From the NCBI GenBank assembly GCA_973895155.1, contig OZ316897.1, positions 18,414,001 through 18,478,000 on the forward strand: DNA of 64,000 bases, written 5' to 3'. Position numbers and translations under genes: made by a program. Positions 10,232-23,300 of this stretch are shown here, piece by piece. Under the pieces are notes generated by a model. It did no database searches, was not told the DNA's origin, and saw only the letters and a program-made list of their open reading frames with translations. The DNA is from Marsupella aquatica. Taxonomy: Eukaryota; Marchantiophyta. Position 1 is the first letter of the stretch. Each line of letters begins with the position of its first letter.

Positions 10232-12590
10232 GATCGTTCGTTGAAGGACCTGTGGCCAATGTAAGTTGATCGTGAAATCAAGAGGGTCTTAATTAAGTAC
10301 CAATCCCAATATGTACTGCTGCGTTTCTTTTCCTCTCAGCTTGTCTATAGATTGTTTCGCCTAGCTCCGCTTCTCAGGATCCCCATACTATTCCGAGTAG
10401 ATTGCGACTCAGAACTCGTCTGTTCCGGAAAGTACTCGTCCGATTTACTAAAGAGCATATTCGCTACGTCTGTTCGAGCAGAAATCTCGCTCCAAGTGGC
10501 TTGACTCGTGACCGATTATTTCTCGCTTCTCAGTACAGAAACTTTAACATTCAAGCATGCATCATTCTATTTATCGACATATTTCTACGTTTAGCTCGCA
10601 TGAGCGTCCTGTAGGATCAAAATCGTAAAGGATCATCTGATCTGCCGTCTTCTTTCTAGCATCTCTTCTAATTACCTTCTCGAACGCATACTTAAAATCA
10701 AAGCTGGGTTTCTCGAAGTCCGAGGTCCGCGGCACGAGCAATCAATATTGTCCGGTTTGAGTGACTGTCAAATGTCGACGTTTGCAGGAGTGAACATACA
10801 AGTTCAATGTCGGACAAGTACTACGACTTGGGATACATTTCTTCCAAGTAGAAAAACTGAAAAACTGAGATAGTTCCTGGCAGCTCAAAATTTCGAAAGG
10901 TCAAATGTCAGCTCAGTCAGCGGTCTTTATCTATATAAACTGTACTCGATTTCCTAGTGGACATTCACTAACGGTCCAATGTCACGACATTGAATGGAAA
11001 CGATACATCAAGAGCAAATGATGTTATCAACAATACATTAATCCACAAGTAGACGTGAAAGCTTAGCTCTAACGACTAATAGCATTACGAAGATCGAAGT
11101 AGCGACGAACAGAAGTCATCTACGAAGAGTGAAGTAGCGACGAACAGAAGTCATCTGTATTGAAAAACCATTCGAGAAAGTTTATAAAGTACCCATAATT
11201 CGCTCGATCTGATCAACGTTCCGGCTGCACAATGTAGTCTCTGTGCTCTTTGAAAGAGCTTCGTCGTGACTTTAACCAACCATGTCAATCACGACTTGAT
11301 TCGCCAGACTGAGTTCTCAAATGGTCTATTGAAGAAACCATGAGCTCTGGAGCTCACGATAACTAGTTCGTAGTTATATACCTGAGACGCGAATGGTCAG
11401 CACCCCCCACGTTGTGATTGCCATGGATGCATGATGCGCTAGCATGCATGACACTCTCGTATCCAGTTGTGACACTCCCGTATCAGGTTGAAGAACTGGA
11501 TTGATTGGCAACACGTAATCCCACTTACGAAGCATGAGGAGCTAGAGCAGCCAAAGGGGTTGAGACAGGTGAGACGGTCGAAGAATATCGAATCGCAACG
11601 AGACCGAGTTCAGCTCAGTACTCACTTTTAAGGAAATCGTACGGATCTCAGTAAATACCATGACAAAGCTGTGCATACGTAAGGGCTAGGAAGCTAGGCC
11701 TGCCATCCTTGAGTATCCGAGCTCGGGGGAGACCTTTTCGGTACAGTTACAAGACATTCTTCTCAGCTAGTCATAGTCGAAAGCACCTGAGTCAATGTCC
11801 TAATTTGAACCCAGACAGGTATGCTAAACATGTCTCTTCCATAGCTTCACGGAAACACTTACCTGTAATAGTCAAAGAGCAGTATCTCTCACTATGACAT
11901 GTACACGCGTCTTGGAAAAGGCTGCGGTGTTTGGCGAAGCATGGTGTAATTTAAGGTAGCAATTGTCTCGAATGCGAGTTCTGATGTACCATAAGCTGTC
12001 AATTTGCAACAGTACGCACAAGACTGGTGACTCACCTCCCATTTGTCGGAACCTCAAACTCCTGAATTCCAAGTGTTAGGATTCTATTCCACCATGCCTC
12101 CATCGCTTTGCCTTCACCATTCGATCTCTCCCCTAGTTTTACTCCGCTTTAATCATCTCAAGCTGCTTTTCGGCACCACGCTTTGAGTACAAACTGCAAA
12201 ATCACTGTCGATTACTCGCCCACGCCGCAATACACTTATAACAGGACTACAGGAGTAACTTGTCTCGATCTGTCTGGGTGCTTATGTCAAAAGTGCCTAA
12301 CGGTGATGACAGTGGGGCCGAAGAAGATCGATTACGTGTCCTCAAGTAAACAGCCTCAAGGGGGTGCACATCTGATGTCGCAAGCAGATGCAGAGTGAAA
12401 GCCATGTCCAGGTTCGACCCGACAAAAAGCTCTTGCTCGTCGAATGTGTACACATGGCATTGGACAGATCGATTTCAGTTCCACTCCACCTGTGCAGCTC
12501 GGATTTGGACTGTTTGCAGGAGCAACTGTCAGTCTAGCATGTGACAAGAATCTACTAATTTGCACGGCGACAGGGCAAATCAGCTTATTT
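10232..12590. other. CpG-containing intergenic DNA without a recognised gene
   Basis: No protein family is recognisable on either strand. A short direct repeat (gtagcgacgaacagaagtcatct) occurs twice near 11098 and 11134. CpG is common here, unlike the block that follows from 12.6 kb. Confidence 0.35.
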
Positions 12591-12599
12591 TTTAATTAA

Positions 12600-15420
12600 C
12601 GTTTTTCATTTTTAGCATGTGTTGCAAATGTTTGCTTGCACGGGAAGAGATGCTTGGAGTGCTAGGAATATTGTTTATAAGTTTTCACACTATTAAATCC
12701 TGACCGTCACATATCCCTGTACTTAGGGACCGTCACATACCCCTATACTTAGGGAGGAGTACCAGATATCCCTATATTGAGGGACGAGTACCATTAGATT
12801 CTGGCAATGGGGTCCATATGGTATAAGAAAATAGTTTTGGCCAAAAGTGGCAAACACTTTTGGGGGAGGTGGAATTTGGCGAAAATTGGCACCTAAAAAA
12901 TAGGCAGGGGCTAGTCATACATGCTGAAAAGTGATCTTGATTCTGGACTTGAACTTGCCTGATTTGTCATGAATGTCGCCTGAAGTCCTCCAGTGCAAGG
13001 AAATTTCTAACCAATTCTACTCGTCAATTTTTGGGTACACTTGTATTCCCCCAAAAGGTGTACATTTTCCAGAAGTGAGAATAGTGCGTTTCGTGATTTC
13101 TGTCTTGTTAGGTTTTGGGGGGTTGTGAAACCAACAAACTGAGTGCTTTCTGGAAAACAATGAACAGTGCAGATTTAGATTTGTTCCAGTGAGGTCATTG
13201 TGCCACTTCAAGCACGGACGCTGCAGCAACAAATCTGTCCATGGTAGACTCCATAGCAAAGGGGCAGTGGACTCCTCTGAAACGTCTCAAGCTTTAACAT
13301 CTGATGTACTTTAACTTAGTAGTTAAGGTTAGGGACAAAAAAAAGCAATGAACTACCTAATTCACAAAGCCCTTAACTTTTTTCTATAAAGATTGGTCAT
13401 ATTCTATGACCATAAGTCTCTGTAGATTGAAGTTAGTGAAAACAACAAAACTTTTACAGATGACCATTTGTTTCTGGCCAAAAACCATCTCCTTAACTAT
13501 GAAGCTTTGAAACACCTAATGACTTGTCCAAAGAAGAAAAGCAAGAAGAAGGTCCAAAATGTGGGAGAGAGATTGGGCAAGGAGAACTGTGACGCCCAAG
13601 CATCTAAACACTATATAAAAATATTGTAATAATGTGAACAATAATAATACTTGTATCAAACATTGGCTTCTCCCTTCTATTTTGGTACTTGTGGTTGCCC
13701 CCCTGGTTTTAGATATTTTAGCTACCAATTTTGAGTGCAAACTCTTATCTGGATTCTAACCTTTTTCTCTGGAGACAAAATTGAAAAATTACACCAATAT
13801 TACTAAATGGGCCTATCGACTGCTTCAAAATGATGAATCCCTTTGAAGTTTAACTGACCAAGTTCCAACAATTCTTATTTTTGAAACATTCTACATAGAT
13901 TGGTTCTATCACTGTAAGCCCTACAATACTGCTCACAATACTTCTATCGCTGTTTGTTTTTTGAATGTTAACACAACACTTCAGTGCTACTTGCAAGTAT
14001 GTTGTTTGCTCTCTAGTTGTTAACACAACAATTCAATGTTAGTAGCAATAGAAGTATATTGCTGTTCAAAATGGTAACACAACACTTCAATGTTACTTGC
14101 AATAGTGGTCTTATTATTTGCTTCTGAATACAAAATACATGCATATAAGTCTCAGGGTTATTAATGACAAATATGATGAAATCTCGGGGGTCCTGCTTGC
14201 ATATAATATAGGTATTATCTTAGCATCACCTCAGTGACACACAAGGTACCATCAGGCCGGACATCAGGTACACTGGAAAATTCTAAAATTTCTTTAAATT
14301 ACCCTAGACAGAGGAGCACGCAGGAACTTTATTGGGGATTGCAATAGCTCTAGAGGCATCTTTGCTTTGTCTCGGTTAGTTGTAGTGTGTGAGAAAACAG
14401 AACCAAATTATTCATAGTACCATTCATACCTTTTTCTCATAGGACTTTGCTAGCAAACTTAGCCCAAGCTAACCAATACTTGCTTTGGAACATCTTAACT
14501 TTTGTGTCGTTTTTAGTGATAAACCCAATATTAAGGACTCTTCTCTTAGCTGGCCACTATAAAGGTGCAACTCTGCCAAATTCCAAAATTGAAAGGCGCT
14601 AAGAACCACTCCTTTGACTCCCTAGAGATAAACTTCTCCCTTGCAAAAGCTCAAAATTCATGTCTGCCCCCATCATACAATACCTCCTCCTTCGTCTTGG
14701 GACCAATGGTGGAAACATGATCAACAGCTGTGGTACACTTAACTCTCTCTCTAAGTGCATGCTAGGGAAGAGAGAATCTGGTCCAGCATCCACTAAACCA
14801 GGTGTTGCATCCAATCATTGCTATGCACACACCCCCTAAATGTACACAATTCACATTCTTTTGTTAAATGTGTAATAGGCCCACTCAGAGGTCAGCCGCG
14901 TACCTAGTAGCCCTGCCCAAAATTCTGTGCCCAAACTTCTTCCCTACATTTTTAGCTCTACCAAGACTGAGCATGCATTTATAAGTAAAATAATGCAATT
15001 TATGGGATTGTTTGTTTACCAATAAGTATATATAAACACTTATTAAGAATATGCGCTTATAAAATTGTGGTTTAGTAAAATGATCACTGGCCCGTGTGCA
15101 CTTATAAAATATGCTTTTCAAGTGGTCTGAAATAAAAGGGAAGAACAGGATGCCCTGCCCTTAACCAGGTAATGGGCTTATAAAAGGGAATTACATGATG
15201 CCCTGCCCTTACACAGATACCGCACTTATGGAGTGCACGTTTAGACAGAGCCTACTGTAGTTTGGTCATGATGATGTAGGCCTTCTAGAGGTTGGGTCTG
15301 CCCACCCTGCCTGTAAACATACCTCCAAATGTGTTAACATATGATGTGCACTGCCTTCTAGAGACTGGGTCTGCCCTGCCTGTAATCACACATCAAAATG
15401 TGTTAATATATGGTCTGTTG
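12600..15420. other. CpG-poor, repeat-bearing spacer
   Basis: No gene is recognised. It contains short diverged direct repeats: (1) ccgtcacatatccctgtacttaggga-like units at about 12706-12790; (2) gttaacacaacacttcaatgttacttgcaa-like units at about 13968-14105; (3) gatgccctgccctta-like units at about 15148-15212; (4) gccttctagaggttgggtctgcc-like units at about 15280-15420. The pattern suggests decayed, methylated transposon-derived sequence. Confidence 0.4.
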
Positions 15421-17303
15421 TGCACTAGCTGATTTAAAAACGGCTCTCATCATTGTATGGAGCGATATGGAGCGATGTCCTATGTCATATTCCTATTCCT
15501 AGGTCCGGTCCATCACTACCGTTAATTAACTCTTGCAGGAGTTTTGACTCGAGCTATTGGGGAATCGAGCCTTTGTTGAATCTCATTCATTACTGTAGTG
15601 AAGAATCAGGAGTAAACTCAGGACCAAATTAGGAAAGTTGAGAACAACCGAACCACATGTTTTCCAAGGACAGTTTCATCGAGAGAATCGATCTAATATG
15701 TGTAGGTTTGTGCGTGATTGCCTTGGGGGGCTCCACTTCACTTCCGCACACATCTCTTTCTCTGTTCATTGCAGGCACAAATTACTTTTTGCATCGTTCG
15801 AGCCGCTTCCGTTGTTGTGGCTCGTTCATCATTACAATCTGAAGTACCGTTGGCAATTTTATGAAGAGATATACGAATGGCTAAAAGCGATGGAAAGTGT
15901 TGTGACTGACAGTGAACTCAAAAAAACTCTTTTTCAGAGAGGAAGGTAAGAAATTGAGGTCCCGGAATCCGCAAGAGCGCCAGTCTCTGATGTGACCGAA
16001 AAATCACGACTCTCAACTTAGAAAAACCACGACTCTTAGCTTGAAATGAAATATCAGATCGAAAGAACAATTCGGTTTAAGACATGACGCCAGATGCAGA
16101 AACCCCGGTGCAAAATAAAATGCATTTATTCGCAAGGATTCTCAGATATATTGAAACTTATGCCGGATAACGATTATCTATGTCCACATTTTGAACTTCC
16201 TAATGAGAACTATAAAGCTCTTCAGTGCCACGACCAGCACAACGTGCTGCGATCTAGAGCTCCTACAAAATAATGAACACTACTAGTATTGTATTTACCA
16301 ATAACTATGAGTTGGGAATTGAACTGCACTGTCAATCTCAATATCAAAAATGGACGAAGAGCCTCACTCTAACGGCAGATTCTCTGTTCTTCAATACTCC
16401 TCTCTGTAGTGCTCATCGCATCTTCCTGCATGATTGAGGCTCTGAAATAATTCCTGACCTGTGATGTTTGCGCTTTTGGCCCAATAGGTCCAACTCCGGG
16501 GAGCAGCTTGCCATTAGTTGTTTCTATCACATTTAAACTATAAAGTTCCCCGATGGAAGAAGTACGTTGACCGACGTATCCATCGGCTCCATACGACTCC
16601 TCCTACTGTCTTGACGAATAAACTCTACGACCATGACAAATCATTTCGATCAATCTGCAAACAACCACACCAAATTGCTACAACAGAATACTGGGAATTG
16701 GCCTGCGCAGCTAGCTGTCCTGTAGACGGATGTCCACAGCAGAATTTTTGCCGGCTGCCATCGGGAGTTTAACGAATCTAAAGCAGGCAGAATGAAGCCT
16801 TCGTAGTGCAAAGCAGGCACCATTAAGTGAGATGGTTCCGCTGCCATGGGTATGCAAGGTAGAGAAATTTGCCCCGATATGACAACACCTGGTTGCCAAT
16901 CGCTGTTGGTGCTGTGCGGGGAAGGAGGGACTCCCACGACCAAATCATTTGTCTCGACTGATCCGTTCATCAGTCCAACCAGTAATCCAGTCCACTTCTG
17001 TTGTGGTCAATGCAATGCTTTCGAGAGCTCCGGGTGTGGTCCTCCAGACCACCAGCGCGGATGGTATTCCGCTGGCCAAGCTATTTGAAGGCGTCCAGCT
17101 GGCTGCAACTGTACAAGGTGAACAGACAAACTCCTAAACTTCGAAATATTCCCTCCATCTCTATCCCAATTCTTAGAAGAAACTGCAAGCCTGTTGGGGT
17201 CCTTCCCAAGACTCCTATCGCCCGACAAATTACTCAAAATTTGGCAAAGGAGCAAGGTGGGCAATCTTGTACCCGAATTGCACATCTTGATCGAAAGAAT
17301 TTC
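15421..17303. other. 3' flank of the LRR receptor kinase gene
   Basis: Normal CpG returns here. Several open frames exist (for example 15638-15949 plus), but none resembles a known protein or shows supporting exons. I see no certain gene. The part nearest 17303 should hold the 3' UTR of the minus-strand kinase gene. Confidence 0.35.
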
Positions 17304-20300
17304 TTATTTCGGCTTCACTGTCATCGTTGCCCCGTAAGCACCACTGTATCTGAATGTATCTGAGGGATAGAGAGCCTCTGGACTAGCCTGCGGAAAATCG
17401 CTGGACAGAAGCTCCTCCTGGTCGTTTTCAAACTCATCGGCGAATTTCACCTTCTTGACGCCACTCTCGATATCCATTGCTCGTACACCCCCTTTTCTTT
17501 TGGAGAACACGTCCAAACCTTGCAATTGCTTGACGACCTCTGCCGTCGTCGGGCGACTGGCACCATCCTCCTCCACGCAGCTGAGAGCGATCTTCAAGTA
17601 CGGTTCCAAGTCTTCCGACGGAATGTCTTGCATGGCTGGGTCCATGAGGGGACGCAAGGCGTCAATCCCGCTCCTGTCCAAGGCATTCCGGAACTCGCGC
17701 ACCACGAACCTGCCTTGATCGATGGGCGGCCTGGCAGTAAGCAGCTCCAGCAGGACGATTCCGAAGCTGTAGACATCGCTCTTGTCCGTGAGATTCTGCG
17801 TCATGTAGTACTCCGGATCGAGGTAGCCCTGCAGTCGCAGACAACCAGAGAGTCAGACTAACTCACAGAATGCATCGACGAACCTTGACTGATCTGTCAC
17901 TTGACCGCAACTATCAAATACTCCACGGTCTCAAATAAACTCGAGTGAATACAAAGAACCCTGGAGATGATGTGCTTACCAGAGTTCCCTTGACGTTGAT
18001 GGAGTACACGAGTTTCTCTCCCTCGTCCGGAGCAAGCTTGGAGAGCCCAAAATCAGCGACCTTGGCCACCAGCTTCTCGTTCAGAAGGATGTTCGCAGAC
18101 TTGATGTCACGGTGGATGATTGGAGGACTGGCGTGGTCGTGCAGGTAATTGATCCCGATTGCAGATGCCAGAGCAATTTCAAGTCTCGCCTGCCATGAGA
18201 GTGGCTGGTCTCCTCGCCCTGTGGTCCAACAACAGTATAGTTAAGAACAAATTAAAAACAATAGATAGCCTCCGCCTCTGACCACTTCCACAAAACTGTA
18301 TGCATCTGCAAATTTAACTCCGTCAATCCTTCCTGGCATCTTGTCCGTTTGCAAAGAGACAACCAGGTCCAATAACAGAGGTCTACTGTATCAGCAATTG
18401 TCGTTAACAAACTCTCTTGTCGTTGGTCTGGGTTAAAATTATCTTCAACCGTATCGAATACTTTAGACGATGCACTTGCGCAACTCAAGAAAAGCATTGA
18501 CAGCCGTCCAAACTGACACTGCGTTTGCAACTGGGAGGAAAGCTTTACTGAAGGTATCCTATTCCTGTATGCTAAAATTGGGTGACGGTGAACAGTCCTT
18601 CAAGTTGACCGAGGAAACGAGAGCCAGCCTGACCGGACGGTCCGATAGATCGTGACACAGACGAGGAACTAGAATCAGTTAACATACCTTTCAGGTGATC
18701 GGTGAGGGTCCCATTGGACATGAATTCGTAGATGAGGGCTTGCTCTCCTCCCTCGTAACAAAATCCTACCAGCCCCAGCAGGTTTCTGTGGTGCACTCTA
18801 GAGAGAAGTTCGATCTCATTCTTGAACTCGTTTGCGCCCTGCATGGAGCCCTCCGTCGCCCTCTTGATGGCCACAAGGTCACCATTAGGAAGCTCTCCTC
18901 GGTATACTTTGCCGTAGCCTCCCATGCCGATCAAGTTGTCATCGCTCCAGTTGTCTGTGTACACCTTGAGCTCTGCAAGTGAGAACCAGCGAGCACCCTT
19001 GAGCTTCGGGGCCTCCCCAAACTCAGCACTGCCTCCGCCCCATGAAGCTGGATCACAAGAAAGGGCGTATCAGGCCAGTTAGTCTTAAGAGACCTGACAA
19101 CATCATACATCCGACTTCAATTCCTCACTTTTTCATCATTTGCAGGTTAGTTTGACAGAACAAACAGGGATAGTCGAACTTAAACCGCAATCCTGTCAAC
19201 TTGAACTGTAAGGTGTTTTCAAACCCATTCCGAGGGGCACTTACTACCAAAAATGCCATTTTTCTTGAGATTTTTCGAGACTCAAGACCCTCAAAAACTT
19301 AGTGAAAACAAAAACAAATAAACTGAAGCGTGTGAGGTGCATACCAAATGGGTTGTTCATAACTGCCCTGTCTGCTCGCATCTTATGGTACACGGCATAA
19401 ATCACGCTGACCGCAACAACCAATACACCAAAGACGGCTCCAACGGCTATGCCAATTACCACACCAGTGCTCAAGGCTTTATGGCCACTGGACCTCCCTA
19501 CAATCAGCAATCAGTAGACACCCGCCACAATTAGCACTGGTTGCCATCACCAAATTCCAACAAAATGTGTCAACACTAACGCAAACTTTGCTCACTTCTT
19601 TCACTCAATAAGCAACAAAAAAGTTGAGAGATAGGAATGTGACTTCATGCTTCCCGCGATTTGTTCATAAATTTTCATCAATCACCAGACGCACGGTATC
19701 CCGAAGGAATTGTATAACACTAGGTCCTTTCGTTCGCAATATCTGTCCAGTCACTGCGTGTTTGAGGTTCTATTTCGACTTCAGCAGAAAACATCTTTCA
19801 AAGAATGCACTAGCGAGGAAATCAGAGCAGAAAGTACACCTGCAATGAAAGAGTTTTTCAATAAATATGCGCCTTCCTGGAGAACGATACGATGATGCCG
19901 AAGAGAAGTAGTGATGTTATCTGATACAGTGCTTGGCAGATAGTCACCGCTATTAGGGAACACCCATACCAATGCCTCTATAGTTGCACTCGGCAAATAA
20001 TTCATAGTTCTGACAAATGTCTGATTCTTAAACAGCCCAAAAGCCGCAACCAAATCGATCTCCAGGTCATTTGCTACACTGTCTAAGTTAGAGAAAGCTG
20101 GCACTGTCAGCAGTATGTCCAACTCCAAAGGGTACGAACAGCTGCACAACAATATCAAGACGAACATGAATATATATGTCAGACCGCGTCCGAGACAAGG
20201 AACGTCCTTTTGCTTAGATCCTAGATTGGCATGACGAGCATTCACTATGACAGGTTTCAATAGTGCTCGCTAAAGGGAGACCACATAACCGAGAACGCAC

Positions 20301-23300
20301 TTGAGATCTTGGTAACGTGAGCTCACCTGCATGTGTACCAGTTCAAGTACTTGCCGCTACCACAATCGAAGGATTGGCCATAGCAATATGAGCTAACTAT
20401 AGGATGGCTCCATAACTCCGATCCAGAGTCCCCAAGGCAAGAGCTTGGAAGACTCAGGTAAATGTTCTGGCAAATAGGATTCTGTTGAAGCCTGACAAGA
20501 CAAACAGTTCCAAGTAATGCCCAGTTAGAAACTTTTCGCACACAGAATGGCTGATAACCAGTAGAGGTGTTCTATACGGGGTCATAGGTAAGTGCAATTC
20601 GTTTCTTTGATGGCAACCTCATGCTTTGTAAAAACTATTCCTGGCAACAATCTGTAGACTCGGCTATTGCTAGCCAGAAGTAACCGACGCACTGAGAGGG
20701 GGAACAAAAGTTTCAATAGCGTTATATCGGAGAGTCGACCTCGATTCCGCTAAGACAAATCTGGACAAGGAAGGCCATTGACCAAAATAAGAAAAGAAGC
20801 GGTGAGCAAGAATTCAACTCACAAGATAGAAGTGTTCATGTTGGAATGGGTTGGGAACCCATCAAAACCAGTGATGTTATTGCCTAGTAGATTTATGCTC
20901 ATCAGAGTCGGAGATGTGGTGTTTTGGAACAGAAGTGTGCCACTGATTTGGTTGGAGCTCAAATCTCTGGTCATTGACACAAATTTACACACGAAGGTGA
21001 GCTATCAAGTTACCCACAAAAATTTAAGCACGAGATGACTACTCAGAATGCATAAATGACGGAATTCTAAATTATTGACTCTTTGGCGACTTACATTGCC
21101 TGAATTGCTTGGAGATCGAAGAGACCCGGAGGAATCGACCCACTGAGTTTCATGCCAGCTAAATTTCTGCAGACAAACAGAAAGTTCAAAGTAAGGACAA
21201 AAGGGCCACGCTAAATGATTTCAGCATCCCAATAACTTTACAAAGCTGTCCTCACCACAACAGGAGCGATCTTACAAACAAATGTAAAACAAAACCATCC
21301 CACCACAACGCCCATCAGAAAACATCTGAAGGATTGAGACGTACAGAGTATTCAGCTTGGTCAGCGATAACACCCACTGAGGAAACGGTTGTGGATTAAA
21401 GTTGTTACCACTCAGGTCCCTGGCAAATCATGGAATCCACACGTAAATAAGTAGATCGTCGTAAATAGTCATCGTCAAATACCCGATGCGCTAGAACATT
21501 AGGTCTTGCTTAAACTACTAAATGCGCACTTACAGAAAGCTTAGAAGTGGAGCATTTCCAAGGTTTGGCGCTTGTCCCGAGAACCTGTTCCCTTTAAAAT
21601 TTCTGCATATCAGTGAGACAAACAATCAGCAACCCTTACCTTCAAAATATCGAGCTTATTTGCCGTATCCTGTCAGAAGTGCAATGTTGGACTTTATTAG
21701 ACCTTACCATTTCCTCTCCAATCCACCTCTAGGCAATTGAACACGTTAATTTTCTATCTTCAGCTCAAGATTCAAGTGACGCTTCTGGGAATCGGAATAA
21801 GAAGAGTTCAACGCGGTAACGATACTGAAAAGCGCAGCGATCCCTCAATTTCTGACTTAAAATTTAATTAAGTTAATAAATTCGTCAACGCAAATGCTTT
21901 AACAAGTCGTCAGTAGCAATAAGCCTATTCGCTACAAGCGGCTACAAAACTCTACTCAAAAGCCCAAACCAAATCTAATCCATTGAAAACTTCTTTATCA
22001 TTCATGACCCCTCGACAGTAATCTTGAAAGGGTTCATCATGGATCTGGTTCAACGTACAATTCGGAGAGATTTCCAAAGCCCCCGAATCCGCTGGGTAGT
22101 GCACCGTTCATTTTGTTACCGTCTACCCTTCTGTTGATGCAAGCATGCCATCATATTAGTCTGAAGACAGGTGATACAGACACACATTTCCTCTCGAACC
22201 AAACAATCCACTAGAAATCGAAAAAAAACATGACAGGAAAGCACTCGCTCTGAAGTGAGAAGACGATTCACTTACATCACCGACAAGCTCGGGGACAAGT
22301 CCGAGACGTTAGGTAGAAGTAGAGCCTCTTGGAGATTATTGAAATTCACCAACCTGAAAAGGTTAGAGAGCAAGAGATAAGACAAACTTAGGATCGAATT
22401 AAAGCGGGAGTAAGTTACAAACCATCGTAAACCTCAGTCGAGCACAATTTCTTGCAGGGGGACAGATTAGTTACTCGCAAGGACTATGCATATTGGCACC
22501 CATAGTTTGAGCAGGAACGCCAACAAGAACACTAGCAAAACCCACGATCTTCTGATCTTAGTACATCTCTGATCTACCTACTTTCTGATCTTAGTACATC
22601 TCTGATCTACCTACTTTCTGATCTTCCCACACACTCAAAAAAAATGGGATGGGCCACACTTACAAATGCTGAATATTCTTCAAAGAAAAAAATGATGGAT
22701 CGACAGATCCGGTGAAACTGTTGTTGTTTAAGTGGCTGCACAATACCCATTGCATCCAGATTATGTTAGCATAGTGAAAGATATTTACTCAACTAGAACT
22801 TTCGTCGACAAACATATCTGCATTCCTCTTTTCGAACACGTTCAAGTCACTTCGTATCAATCCGATAAAAATTCCTTAGCTGCAAAGCTACTAATATTTA
22901 TGGCGCAATAACAGACGAAGAAAAGTACTCCAAGCACTTACAGATGCTCTATGTTGATAAGATTATTTAGGCCAACTGGATTATTAGCGTCGGCTACCGG
23001 AATCGATCCGGAGAGATTATTGGTAGAAACATCAAGCCAAGTCAAGTTCGTTCTGCCGAGCGAAGCTGGTAGATTGCCACCGATGGTATTGTTGTTCAGC
23101 CCCCTACAACAGAAGATAACAAACAGTCGACATACATTGGATCGTCAGAAACGAACGGCTCCTTCCCGAAAAGTAAAGAAGCATCCTGAAAGGGATGAAT
23201 ACCCTGGGTTCTTCTACAAATGTGAACTTCACAATCCGATGTAACAGAATAGTATATGGATGTGATCTGAACCTTCACGATAATTCGAAGACTAAGCAAA

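Noticed and set aside
17455-17861. Plus-strand frames over the kinase C-terminal exon
   Set aside because: They are antisense shadows of the well-supported receptor kinase exon.
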